Program-made: the position numbers and the translations under genes
The notes under the pieces: model-generated
Told to the model about the DNA's origin: nothing
The model's database searches: none
What the model saw: only the letters and a program-made list of their open reading frames with translations
Source: an uncultured Bacteroidales bacterium
GTDB lineage: Bacteria; Bacteroidota; Bacteroidia; Bacteroidales; Paludibacteraceae
Reading direction: 5' to 3'
Assembly: GCA_944322025.1 (NCBI GenBank)
Contig: CALUOH010000019.1
Span: 1 to 38,237, forward strand
Length of the DNA: 38,237 nucleotides
Shown here: positions 8,630 through 15,760 of the stretch, piece by piece
How positions within the stretch are numbered: position 1 is the stretch's first letter
Layout: each line of letters begins with the position of its first letter

Positions 8630-8860
8630 ATGGAACATTTGCTTTTCCTCGGACTGGGTATGCCGGAAATAATAGTCATAGTGTTGGTAATCCTCCTGCT
8701 CTTTGGCGGCAAGAAGATACCCGAGCTAATGAAAGGGCTGGGCAAGGGGGTGCGCTCCTTCAAGGAGGGTATCAACGAAGTACAGTCCGACCTCAGCGAC
8801 AATGATGATAAGAATACTGCTTCCGGAAGCAAATCCGACAAGGAGACAGACACGAAATGA
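8630..8860 (+). CDS. tatA: Sec-independent protein translocase subunit TatA/E
   Basis: A 76-residue TatA. The order is canonical: a short N-terminus ([13 protein letters not shown]), one hydrophobic helix ([12 protein letters not shown]), the hinge [16 protein letters not shown], an amphipathic helix ([12 protein letters not shown]) and a charged, disordered tail rich in D, K, S and T. TatA oligomerises in the inner membrane and, with TatC, moves folded twin-arginine precursors to the periplasm. The frame is open further upstream to 8486, but an upstream start would place the helix after a ~48-residue unrelated extension and would begin before the promoter. ATG 8630 gives the family's usual length. 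tatC follows 55 bp downstream; no tatB is present, as is usual for Bacteroidetes. Confidence 0.95.
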   Translation: MEHLLFLGLGMPEIIVIVLVILLLFGGKKIPELMKGLGKGVRSFKEGINEVQSDLSDNDDKNTASGSKSDKETDTK

Positions 8861-8915
8861 CTGGAGTGGCACGCTGTCGCTTCGCAGCGGCGCAGTGCAG
8901 ATGTAGTGAGGCTAT

Positions 8916-9710
8916 ATGTCGGCGGATAATATAGGGGAAAAGAGTGCCCAGATGTCCTTTTGGGAGCACCTTGATGTATTGCGTGCCTATCTGGTCAGGA
9001 TAGTCGTGGTACTGATGGTACTCTTCGTGGCGGCATTCTGCTTCAAAAGCCAGTTGTTCGACTTGGTTCTGTCTCCTCACGGCGATGGCTTCGTCACATA
9101 CCGTCTGCTCTCGCGTGTTGCCGTCTCTATGGGCCTCTCCCCGGTCTCCTCATTCAAGGTGGAGCTCATCAATACGGGGCTTGCCGGGCAGTTTGTCACT
9201 CACATGAAAGTGGCCTTTTGGGCAGCCCTCCTCTGTGCCTCCCCCTTCGTGCTCTACATGCTCTTCCGCTTCATCGCCCCCGCGCTCTACGAGAAAGAAC
9301 GCTACTACGCGCTGCGCGTCCTGCCTTGGGTCTTCGTGATGTTCCTGCTTGGCGTACTGCTCTCCTACTTCATCATCTTCCCCCTCACATTCCGCTTCTT
9401 GGCCACATATCAGGTGAGCGGCGAGGTGGCAAACCTCATATCGTTGCAGTCATACATCAGTACCTTCATGATGATGACCCTGCTCATGGGCTTGTTGTTC
9501 GAGTTGCCCGTCTTGTGCTGGCTGCTTGCCCGTTTGGGTCTGCTCTCCGCCGGGGTCATGAGCAGATACCGCCGCCATGCGGTCATAGCCATACTTATCC
9601 TCTCTGCTATCATAACTCCCACATCCGATGTCTTTACCCTGACGCTTGTGGCTCTGCCCGTCTACCTTCTCTACGAAATCAGCCTCTTGATAGTCAAGCG
9701 TGTGCGCTGA
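8916..9710 (+). CDS. tatC: Sec-independent protein translocase subunit TatC
   Basis: A 264-residue polytopic membrane protein with six predicted transmembrane helices. The N-terminal cytoplasmic signature SFWEHLDVLRAYLVR corresponds to the conserved HLxELRxR that contacts the twin-arginine signal. Other family landmarks are FRFIAPALYEKER after TM2, FPLTFRFLATY, SYISTFMMMTLLMGLLFELPVL (TM4 region) and RRHAVIAILILSAIITPTSDVFT. TatC is the receptor of the Tat translocon. It is co-transcribed with tatA, and the pair is sufficient for a minimal TatAC system. The ATG start is followed by an ~11-residue polar segment. No strong plus-strand terminator was found after it. Confidence 0.96.
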   Translation: MSADNIGEKSAQMSFWEHLDVLRAYLVRIVVVLMVLFVAAFCFKSQLFDLVLSPHGDGFVTYRLLSRVAVSMGLSPVSSFKVELINTGLAGQFVTHMKVAFWAALLCASPFVLYMLFRFIAPALYEKERYYALRVLPWVFVMFLLGVLLSYFIIFPLTFRFLATYQVSGEVANLISLQSYISTFMMMTLLMGLLFELPVLCWLLARLGLLSAGVMSRYRRHAVIAILILSAIITPTSDVFTLTLVALPVYLLYEISLLIVKRVR

Positions 9711-9824
9711 CTATTTCGGCTCATTCGGCTCATTGTGCATCCTTTCCCATTGCCTGCTGTGTGCTTATAATGAGGGGTACAGCGTTCCTCAATACAGATA
9801 TGTTAAGGGAGTTATATCGGCATA

Positions 9825-9857
9825 AAAACAAAAATGCCAGCTTAACAAGCTGGCATT
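9825..9857 (-). terminator. Rho-independent terminator of tRNA-Pro transcript
   Basis: AATGCCAGCTT (9833-9843) and AAGCTGGCATT (9847-9857) form an 11-bp stem with a 3-nt loop. On the minus strand the stem is followed by TTTTGTTTTTATG, a T-run; on the plus strand there is none. It lies 18 bp past the 3' end of the tRNA. Confidence 0.88.
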
Positions 9858-9875
9858 CAAGTACTCATCGTACTG

Positions 9876-9948
9876 TCGGAGTTAGGCGACTCGAACGCCC
9901 GACCTCTACGTCCCGAACGTAGCGCGCTACCAACTGCGCTAAACTCCG
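9876..9948 (-). tRNA. tRNA-Pro (anticodon CGG)
   Basis: The minus strand folds as a complete 73-nt cloverleaf. The acceptor stem is CGGAGTT/AACTCCG, the D-stem GCGC/GCGC with loop AGTTGGTA, the anticodon stem CTACG/CGTAG with loop TTCGGGA (anticodon CGG, reading CCG), and the T-arm GGGCG-TTCGAGT-CGCCT. The discriminator base is A, as expected for proline. CCA is not encoded. It has its own promoter and terminator, so it is a monocistronic unit. Confidence 0.95.
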
Positions 9949-9966
9949 ATGTCCGTTTTGGACGTG

Positions 9967-9998
9967 CAAAAGTATAAAAGTTTCATGAGTCTGACAAC
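9967..9998 (-). promoter_or_regulatory. Promoter of tRNA-Pro
   Basis: On the minus strand, GTTG (9998-9995), a 20-bp spacer and TACTTTTG (9974-9967) fit the Bacteroidetes consensus. The start point would be near 9960, about 12 bp before the mature tRNA. The same GTTG-N20-TACTTTTG combination precedes dusB. Confidence 0.78.
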
Positions 9999-10076
9999 TG
10001 TTCTCTGTTAAAATTGCCTTATAGCTGCGTTATATCTGCTTGATTGGGCTATTGGCCGTCAGACGTGCTATCTTTG

Positions 10077-12011
10077 TTACTTCTTATTGTCCTTGCGGTT
10101 GTCTATTATCAGCTCCAATGGCTTCTGTTCGAGCAGCGGGAACTCTTTGTAATCCCATTGTTCCTCGACATCCCACAGGGCGCGTATGTTTATGGAATAC
10201 GGGAAGTAATACACCGTCTCGGCCTGCCTCTTCTCTTCGTAGCTGCCCGGAGTCCAGGTGCTGTCCCCGTTCCAGTCGTTGTACAGCCGTAGATAGTATG
10301 TCCCCGGATTGAGGTATTCGAATACCAGTTTGTCGCCCTCGGCCTTCATCTCCCTTAGCGGCGTGTCCTTCTCGTTGAGTAGTTGCACTATCTCGTTGCT
10401 GTCGCACTTGCTGAGCGATATTATCAGTTTACCGTATTCTTCGAGCGAACGGGTTTTGAAACTGATGCCTGTTGAGTCGTTGCACTCTCCTCGCATGTTG
10501 ACGAATTTGGCTGAGTCGGCCACTATACGGTATGACGTGGCGGGCGATACTTTGAAGTCGAAGCGGTAGCGCAGTCCGATGCTGTCCAGCGGGTATAATG
10601 AGTCAGCCACTACCTTCCACAGAGAATCTATCTGCTGTTCTATCACGCATCTGATGGAGTCCACCGGGCGGGTAGGTACATCGAATGTCAGTTCTACATC
10701 CTTGTACACATCGAATGTGCCGCTGACATTGGACTTGAGCGATATGTGCGGTACTGCCGGTTTGTCGTCCCTCTTTTTGCGTGATGAAGAGCGGTTCTCC
10801 TTTTGCCGTATCGGACGGTATGCGATGTTGAGGGTGTCTGTTGTCCATCCGAGCACGCCGAGGGTGTCCGTATTGCGGTGCAACACGGTCATGGAGAGCG
10901 TGTCGATGGATGCGTACACCGTGTCGGGCAACCAGTATGTGAGTGTGTCCTGCGTTTTGTTTGCTTGGAGTATCAACGCCGAGTCTGCCGGGAAATTCAG
11001 CCCGTGTATCTGCGGCAGTGAGTCCAGCGGCCGTGCGAAATAGAGGTTGAACTTGAATCGCTCCGGGCGGTCGTTCTTCACGAGATACTGGCGTCCCTTC
11101 GGTTCTGTAAATGCCTGCAATATGATGCCGCGCGGAGCGTAGCTATACACTGTGCGGTTTATGATTGTATCTATGGCTTCCGGCGGCAGTGCGCTCTTGG
11201 GCAGCGAATCTACGGCTATGGAGTCGGCGAGGAGGGATATGACGGAGTCATTGAGCAGTGTGTCCATGCGTATGCGTGATGACATGGTAGGGCTGAACAC
11301 CGAGTCGAGAAACGCTATCTGCTCATTAGGCATGTCGTAGAAATAGTTGCTCCCGAGGTCGCCGAGGGCAAAGATATGGTATGAGCCGGGGGCTATGTTC
11401 TTTATCTTGAAGTTGCCGTTCACGTCCGTCTTTGTCACTCGCCGGAACGGGATTTTTGTGAATGCCGTGTCGTCCAGATTGGAATGTATGCCCACTACGA
11501 CACCCGAGAGCGGGTTGAGGTTCGACGCGTCCAGCAGTGTGCCAGCCATTTGCAGTGAGTCTATATGGCTGCCTGTGGTGAACGACATAGAGAAGTTTCT
11601 CAGGGGGTTCTTCTCGTTGTTGTCCACAATGGCATCGGTGAAATCCACTGTGTACGAAGTGTTGGGCACCATGGAATCCGCAAATTCCACCAGCACCCTT
11701 TTGCCGAGAGCCTTTACCACGACAGGCGTTTTCTGTGGGGGGGATACTATCACTTTCTCGTATGCCCCTTCGACCAGCACTATCTCGTCGAAGTCAAGGT
11801 TCATGGTGTTCTTTGTGTAGTTGAGCTGTCCGTCGTAAGGCTCCGCTTTTGTCAGTCTCGGCGGGATAGAGTCGGCAGGCCCTCCCTGTGGCCCTGCGCC
11901 CCGGTTGGCGCAACTCATGCTCAGCACTATGGTAGCGGCCACTATGGCTGTTGTCTTGGCGAGCAGGGAAAATATCTGTTTGAGGCTATACTCTTCAATC
12001 TGGTCGTTCAC
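10077..12011 (-). CDS. Ig-like (Big_5/SbsA-type) domain lipoprotein
   Basis: A 644-residue exported lipoprotein. A signal peptide with a rather long polar n-region (MNDQIEEYSLKQIF) leads to a lipobox ending LSMSC at about residue 34. Residues ~45-150 resemble the bacterial Ig-like SbsA/Big_5 domain (SIPPRLTKAEPYDG ... LDFDEIV ... PNTSYTVDFTDAIVDNNEKNPL ... SMSFTTG). Residues ~155-220 look like a carboxypeptidase-regulatory-like beta sandwich (LSGVVVGIHSN ... TDVNGNFKIKNIAPGSYHIFALGD). The rest is beta-rich with several DSL repeats, and near the C-terminus LNPGTYYLRLYNDWNGD matches another such sandwich. It is probably surface or periplasm exposed with a structural role; the precise function is unknown. 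It is the last gene of the dtd-deoC-dprA operon, 20 bp after dprA. Confidence 0.8.
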   Translation of the reverse strand: MNDQIEEYSLKQIFSLLAKTTAIVAATIVLSMSCANRGAGPQGGPADSIPPRLTKAEPYDGQLNYTKNTMNLDFDEIVLVEGAYEKVIVSPPQKTPVVVKALGKRVLVEFADSMVPNTSYTVDFTDAIVDNNEKNPLRNFSMSFTTGSHIDSLQMAGTLLDASNLNPLSGVVVGIHSNLDDTAFTKIPFRRVTKTDVNGNFKIKNIAPGSYHIFALGDLGSNYFYDMPNEQIAFLDSVFSPTMSSRIRMDTLLNDSVISLLADSIAVDSLPKSALPPEAIDTIINRTVYSYAPRGIILQAFTEPKGRQYLVKNDRPERFKFNLYFARPLDSLPQIHGLNFPADSALILQANKTQDTLTYWLPDTVYASIDTLSMTVLHRNTDTLGVLGWTTDTLNIAYRPIRQKENRSSSRKKRDDKPAVPHISLKSNVSGTFDVYKDVELTFDVPTRPVDSIRCVIEQQIDSLWKVVADSLYPLDSIGLRYRFDFKVSPATSYRIVADSAKFVNMRGECNDSTGISFKTRSLEEYGKLIISLSKCDSNEIVQLLNEKDTPLREMKAEGDKLVFEYLNPGTYYLRLYNDWNGDSTWTPGSYEEKRQAETVYYFPYSINIRALWDVEEQWDYKEFPLLEQKPLELIIDNRKDNKK

Positions 12012-12031
12012 TGTGGCTATGTTCTCTGTGG

Positions 12032-13132
12032 TTATAATATTACGTTTCTGTAACGGCCTCCGGCAATGCCCTCTATGATGCCCTCCATCTCCATCTCGAT
12101 GAGCAGAGGCATGAGGGCGGCCGTCTTCATGTTAACTTTCAGCGCGAGGTCGGCTATGTGCAGTGTCTCACCTTTCAGTGCGTCGTATATGCGTTTGTGT
12201 TCCTCTCTCATTTCCGGCGTGAACAGCGTCTGTGTGCTCTCCCGTGTAGTGGTCTCCCACCCTTCTGCCTTCACGAGGTCTTTCGCCGACTCTATTAGCC
12301 CTGCCTGCATTGTGCGTAGCAGCATGTTGCACCCCTCTGAGGCCGTGTCGCCCACTCGGCCTGGAAAGGCGAACACATCGCGGTTGTATCCGCCCGCAGC
12401 CTTTGCCGTGAGGAGCGCACCCCCTTTGATGGCTGACTCTGCGACAATGACGGCATCGCACATCCCTGCTATTATGCGGTTGCGTTGCACGAAGTTGCCC
12501 GCCTCCGGCCAAGTCTTGGAGATATACTCGGTTACAATTGCGCCTCCGCGTTCCACCATCGACACTGCTATGGAGCGGTGCGTGGGCGGGTAAATCATGT
12601 CAAGCCCGTGTGCCACAACGCCTATTGTGGGCACGCTGTTGTCCAGTGCGGCTCTGTGTGAGCATACATCTATGCCGTAGGCAAGGCCGCTCACTATGGT
12701 CACGTCCGAAACCATTGCCGCGAGGTCGCGCACGAGCTTTGTTGTGATGTTCCGCCCGTATGCCGTGCACCTCCTTGTGCCTACCACCGCCACATAGTGC
12801 TTTGCGTTGAATGTATCGCTGCCTACGGTATAAAGTATCACCGGCGCATCCTCGCATTGGGCGAGGCGGTACGGATAACGGCTGTCGCTGATATGTATGG
12901 CGTTGATGCCCTTTTTCTCGATGAACTCCATCTCCTCTTCCGCTCGGCGCATGGCCGCCTCCCGTCCGTTTTGGTCAAACAGGAGCTTCTGCACCGCAGC
13001 CATGTTGTCAAACGCATCGCGCGGTGCGGCGAATATGGCCTCTGCTGACCCGAAAGCTTCCAGCAGCGGCCTTATCCGTCTTAATCCCAGTCCGGGCATC
13101 TGCGTCAGTGCTATTTCGTAGAACAGGTTCAT
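12032..13132 (-). CDS. dprA: DNA-processing protein DprA
   Basis: A 366-residue DprA/Smf protein. An N-terminal SAM-like helical region (LTQMPGLGLRRIRPLLEAFGSAEAIF) is followed by an extended Rossmann fold with the family motifs VAVVGTRRCTAYG, IVSGLAYGIDVCSHRAAL, GVVAHGLDMIYPPTHR, and FVQRNRIIAGMCDAVIVAESAIKGGALLTAKAA. The C-terminal ~65 residues form the winged-helix DprA domain (IYDALKGETLHIADLALKVNM). DprA loads RecA onto incoming single-stranded DNA during natural transformation, but is also kept in non-competent bacteria. It lies 15 bp after the vanZ-like gene. Confidence 0.96.
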   Translation of the reverse strand: MNLFYEIALTQMPGLGLRRIRPLLEAFGSAEAIFAAPRDAFDNMAAVQKLLFDQNGREAAMRRAEEEMEFIEKKGINAIHISDSRYPYRLAQCEDAPVILYTVGSDTFNAKHYVAVVGTRRCTAYGRNITTKLVRDLAAMVSDVTIVSGLAYGIDVCSHRAALDNSVPTIGVVAHGLDMIYPPTHRSIAVSMVERGGAIVTEYISKTWPEAGNFVQRNRIIAGMCDAVIVAESAIKGGALLTAKAAGGYNRDVFAFPGRVGDTASEGCNMLLRTMQAGLIESAKDLVKAEGWETTTRESTQTLFTPEMREEHKRIYDALKGETLHIADLALKVNMKTAALMPLLIEMEMEGIIEGIAGGRYRNVIL

Positions 13133-13147
13133 CTCCTCATCTGTTGG

Positions 13148-13522
13148 TTACTCCTTCTTCCGTATGAACCTGTCTATCATGACGAATGATAGTGCCGTGC
13201 CTATTGCTGCGCCGGATATGTTGGCAGCCATGTCCGCCAGCGATGCCGAGCGGTAGGGCAGCAAGAACTGTATGCCCTCCATAAGCACCCCGAACAGCGC
13301 GGGTAGCAGTACCGTCGCTGTCCACCACGATGCGGATAGTTTCCCCCGTGTGGCATACAGGTCACGCCCGAGTACGAACGACAGTGAGAGGTACATGATG
13401 AAATGCACCATCTTGTCGGCGTTGGTGACCTCCTGACCCGGCAGGTCATTGAATTGTCCCACCGATAGCACCAGTATGGCCACGGCCACGACAATGCTTT
13501 TTACGAATCTCCTGTATGACAT
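13148..13522 (-). CDS. VanZ-like family membrane protein
   Basis: A 124-residue integral membrane protein with about four hydrophobic helices. VanZ-like landmarks are DKMVHFIMYLSLSFVLGRDL (the family's DK..H...Y..L) and FGVLMEGIQFLLPYRSASLADMAANISGAAIGTAL, corresponding to the E..Q...P.R..s..D...N..G...G signature. The namesake gives low-level teicoplanin resistance, but most homologues are uncharacterised, so no resistance role is claimed. It lies between deoC (12 bp upstream) and dprA (15 bp downstream), clearly inside the operon. Confidence 0.88.
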   Translation of the reverse strand: MSYRRFVKSIVVAVAILVLSVGQFNDLPGQEVTNADKMVHFIMYLSLSFVLGRDLYATRGKLSASWWTATVLLPALFGVLMEGIQFLLPYRSASLADMAANISGAAIGTALSFVMIDRFIRKKE

Positions 13523-13534
13523 GGGCGGCTGCTC

Positions 13535-14416
13535 TCAGAAATATTTCACCTCTTTGTCATAGATGCTGGACAACAGGTTGTTGGCCAGTCGGCTTGCCCC
13601 GAAACGGAACAGCTCGCTGTTCATCCACTCCTCGCCGAGTATCGCTTTGACCACTGTGTAGTACTTCACCGCCTCTTCCGTAGTGGCTATTCCCCCCGCA
13701 GGCTTGAACCCCACCTTGATGCCCGTCTTCTCGTAATACTCTTTGATGGCGCGGCACATGATGTAGGCTGCTTCGGGTGTGGCCGCCGGTTCAAGTTTCC
13801 CCGTCGATGTCTTGATGAAGTCCGCCCCCGACACCATGGCGAGTATCGAAGCCTGTCTCACGGCCTCTGCCGACGGCAGCGCACCCGTTTCGAGTATGAC
13901 TTTGAGGTGTGCGCCGTGGCACGCCTCTTTCAGTTCGCGTATCTCGTCCGACACCTCCGTGTGGAAGCCCGACAGGAACTTGCCTATCGATATCACCACG
14001 TCTATCTCGTCCGCCCCTTCATGCACTGTCAGCCCCACTTCGGCTATCTTGGCCTCTATGAATGTCTGTGACGAGGGGAAGCATGCCGCCACTGAGGCTA
14101 TCTTCACCCCCTCCGCTTCGAGTGTAGCCTTGGCTGTCGGCACGAGTGACGGGTAGACGCACACTGCCGCCACGTTGGGCATGTCGGGAAAATTCTCCTT
14201 GAACTCATTGACTCTCTCCATCATGCGCCCTATCTTGTCGTCCGTGTCCGTGGCGTTGAGTGAAGTGAGGTCTATCAGTGAGAAGCACTCCCGGTAAGTC
14301 TCCTTGTTGTTGTTCTTGTCAAACTCCTTGGCCAATATATCTTTGACTGCCTCCTTGACCTTCTCGTCGTCAAGCGCATCCTCATACTGGGCGTAAATCT
14401 GCCTCATCTTTTCCAT
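13535..14416 (-). CDS. deoC: Deoxyribose-phosphate aldolase
   Basis: A 293-residue class I aldolase (DERA) that cleaves 2-deoxyribose-5-phosphate to glyceraldehyde-3-phosphate and acetaldehyde in deoxynucleoside catabolism, in the cytoplasm. The Schiff-base lysine is K202 in DFIKTSTGK, the proton-relay lysine K238 in GFKPAGG, and the aspartate D139 in DEIDVVI; these correspond to K167, K201 and D102 of the E. coli enzyme. It carries a ~45-residue N-terminal helical extension compared with short DeoC forms, as in the E. coli-like longer subclass. It lies 21 bp after dtd and 12 bp before the vanZ-like gene. A second in-frame ATG at codon 4 is an alternative start. Confidence 0.96.
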   Translation of the reverse strand: MEKMRQIYAQYEDALDDEKVKEAVKDILAKEFDKNNNKETYRECFSLIDLTSLNATDTDDKIGRMMERVNEFKENFPDMPNVAAVCVYPSLVPTAKATLEAEGVKIASVAACFPSSQTFIEAKIAEVGLTVHEGADEIDVVISIGKFLSGFHTEVSDEIRELKEACHGAHLKVILETGALPSAEAVRQASILAMVSGADFIKTSTGKLEPAATPEAAYIMCRAIKEYYEKTGIKVGFKPAGGIATTEEAVKYYTVVKAILGEEWMNSELFRFGASRLANNLLSSIYDKEVKYF

Positions 14417-14437
14417 AATATGAAATATTTAATGTAA

Positions 14438-14893
14438 TCAATAATTTCTCTCTTTTGAATCCATCCATATCGTGACCGGCCCGTCGTTTGTGAGCCTCAC
14501 CTTCATGTCAGCCCCGAACACTCCCCTCTGAACCGGTCTCCCCAGTAGCTCTCCGAGAGCCTCGCACATCCGTTCGTACATAGGCTCTGCCACAGCCCTT
14601 TTCGCCGCGCGTATATAGCTGGGTCTGTTCCCCTTGGCCGTCTGCGCGTAGAGGGTGAATTGGCTCACTGCCAATATCTCCCCGCACATGTCCGTGACCG
14701 AACGGTTCATCACCCCCTCTTCGTCGTCGAATATGCGCAGGCGCACTATCTTCCCCACAAGGTAATTGACATCCTCCTCGCTGTCCGCATCCTCTGCTCC
14801 CACCAGCACGGCCAATCCCCTGCCTATCTGGCCCACGGTCTCTCCGTCCACCGTCACCGATGCCTCCGTCACTCTCTGTATCAGCACTCTCAT
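14438..14893 (-). CDS. dtd: D-aminoacyl-tRNA deacylase
   Basis: A 151-residue DTD that hydrolyses D-amino acids (and glycine mischarged on tRNA-Ala) from tRNA as a proofreading step in the cytoplasm. The sequence starts with the family's typical MRVLIQRVTEASVTVDGE. The active-site motifs are SQFTLYA in the middle and NDGPVTIW near the C-terminus, giving the cross-subunit Gly-cisPro pair. The frame is open to 14980, but ATG 14893 matches the family N-terminus and overlaps the stop of the upstream gene as ATGA, indicating translational coupling, so I use it. Confidence 0.96.
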   Translation of the reverse strand: MRVLIQRVTEASVTVDGETVGQIGRGLAVLVGAEDADSEEDVNYLVGKIVRLRIFDDEEGVMNRSVTDMCGEILAVSQFTLYAQTAKGNRPSYIRAAKRAVAEPMYERMCEALGELLGRPVQRGVFGADMKVRLTNDGPVTIWMDSKERNY

Positions 14894-15354
14894 AGCGACT
14901 CTATCTTTCTCCCGACTATCTCTGCCGCCATCTGTATCAGCTCCACGCACGGGCGTTTCTTCCTCTGCGGTGTAGCGCACCCCTCGCCCTCCGCCGTCTC
15001 CCTCTTCTCGCCGGTCAGGCCAAGCAGCTCACGGCAGATGATTGACCCGTTTTTCCTGCGGAACTCCTCTGCCAACTCCTGCACCATCTTGAAGTTGGCA
15101 GCCTTCGCCTCCTTGTTTTTCGGGTCATTGGCCGGCATTTGCAGCCCTGCTATCATGAACATGGCCGTACATGTGCCGCACACCTCTCGCATCCGCGCCA
15201 TACCCCCGCCGAAAGCCGACGCAATGACTGCCAGCTCCTCCTCCGTCTTGCCGTACAGGTCGGCGTACGCCATCACGACTGACTGGCAGCAGTTATACCC
15301 GTCCCTGAAATTCTGCGCAGCCCGTGCCGCACGCTCTTTTACGTTTATATCCAT
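14890..15354 (-). CDS. C-GCAxxG-C-C family (putative redox-active) protein
   Basis: A 154-residue soluble protein with the cysteine pattern that names this family (C_GCAxxG_C_C): GYNCCQSV near the N-terminus, then FGGGMARMREVCGTCTAMFMIAGL, SIICRELLG, GCAT and PCVELIQMAAEIV. Gene-family knowledge suggests a redox-active or metal-binding role, but the function is not established. It is the first gene of the minus-strand operon leading to dtd, deoC, vanZ-like, dprA and the Ig-like lipoprotein, and overlaps dtd by 4 bp (ATGA). The promoter candidate lies ~375 bp upstream, giving a long leader. Confidence 0.88.
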   Translation of the reverse strand: MDINVKERAARAAQNFRDGYNCCQSVVMAYADLYGKTEEELAVIASAFGGGMARMREVCGTCTAMFMIAGLQMPANDPKNKEAKAANFKMVQELAEEFRRKNGSIICRELLGLTGEKRETAEGEGCATPQRKKRPCVELIQMAAEIVGRKIESL

Positions 15355-15527
15355 AAGTCGTATGCTTCTTGTTTCTCTCTTCCCGCTCCTGTAGCCCGCA
15401 TCTCACCCTCACCTCCGCCCCTCCTGCGCGGGCATATCCATACTTCACAAAATATATATCGGTCTCATAAAGCCCATTCTCAGTATATGCGTTTTCTGCA
15501 AGCTAACACATTGATACTCATGTTGTC

Positions 15528-15595
15528 CGGCTACCGTCCAGCTATCTCCCAGCTACCTCCCCGCTACCCTCAAGCCAGCGGTTCGCTCTTATTGT
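15528..15595 (+). repeat. 11-bp tandem repeat array, copy 2
   Basis: Successive 11-bp units GGCTACCGTCC, AGCTATCTCCC, AGCTACCTCCC and CGCTACCCTCA are followed by AGCCAGCGGTTCG. The unit and the trailing sequence are shared with 509-563 (inverted) and 27501-27555. The array lies inside the presumed leader of the C-GCAxxG-C-C/dtd operon but is oriented against its transcription. Confidence 0.75.
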
Positions 15596-15728
15596 ATCGA
15601 TTTCGTTCAAAGGTCGCCAAGTTCGGCTCCACATCGTCGCACTGCCTGATTTACACCTCCACCGCCCATTCCCCGCCTCCTTGCCATGCCCGCGCCGAGA
15701 TGCCTCCTGTCTTGTGTGCGTGAGCACA

Positions 15729-15759
15729 CAAAGTTACTCATTTTACCTCAAAAGGCAAA
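15729..15759 (-). promoter_or_regulatory. Promoter of the C-GCAxxG-C-C/dtd/deoC/dprA operon, with overlapping palindrome
   Basis: On the minus strand TTTG (15759-15756), a 19-bp spacer and TAACTTTG (15736-15729) fit the consensus. The perfect hairpin TTGTGTGC-GTGA-GCACACAA (15712-15731) overlaps the end of the -7 box and the presumed start site (~15722), a good position for a repressor operator or a 5' mRNA hairpin. The hairpin could instead help end the acyltransferase transcript, which stops at 15761. Confidence 0.65.
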
Positions 15760-15760
15760 C

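Larger units (their letters stand above)
15355..15760. other. Long operon leader / intergenic region with 11-bp repeats
   Basis: No credible gene lies in these 406 bp. They contain the 11-bp repeat array (15528-15595), a palindrome at 15712-15731 and a minus-strand -7 box, all upstream of the C-GCAxxG-C-C/dtd operon. Confidence 0.55.

Noticed and set aside
10069..10076. TATCTTTG on the plus strand at the end of the Ig-like lipoprotein gene, as a promoter
   Set aside because: No TTTG at 19-21 bp (nearest ATTG is 22 bp away) and no credible plus-strand gene downstream; it would only give antisense RNA.
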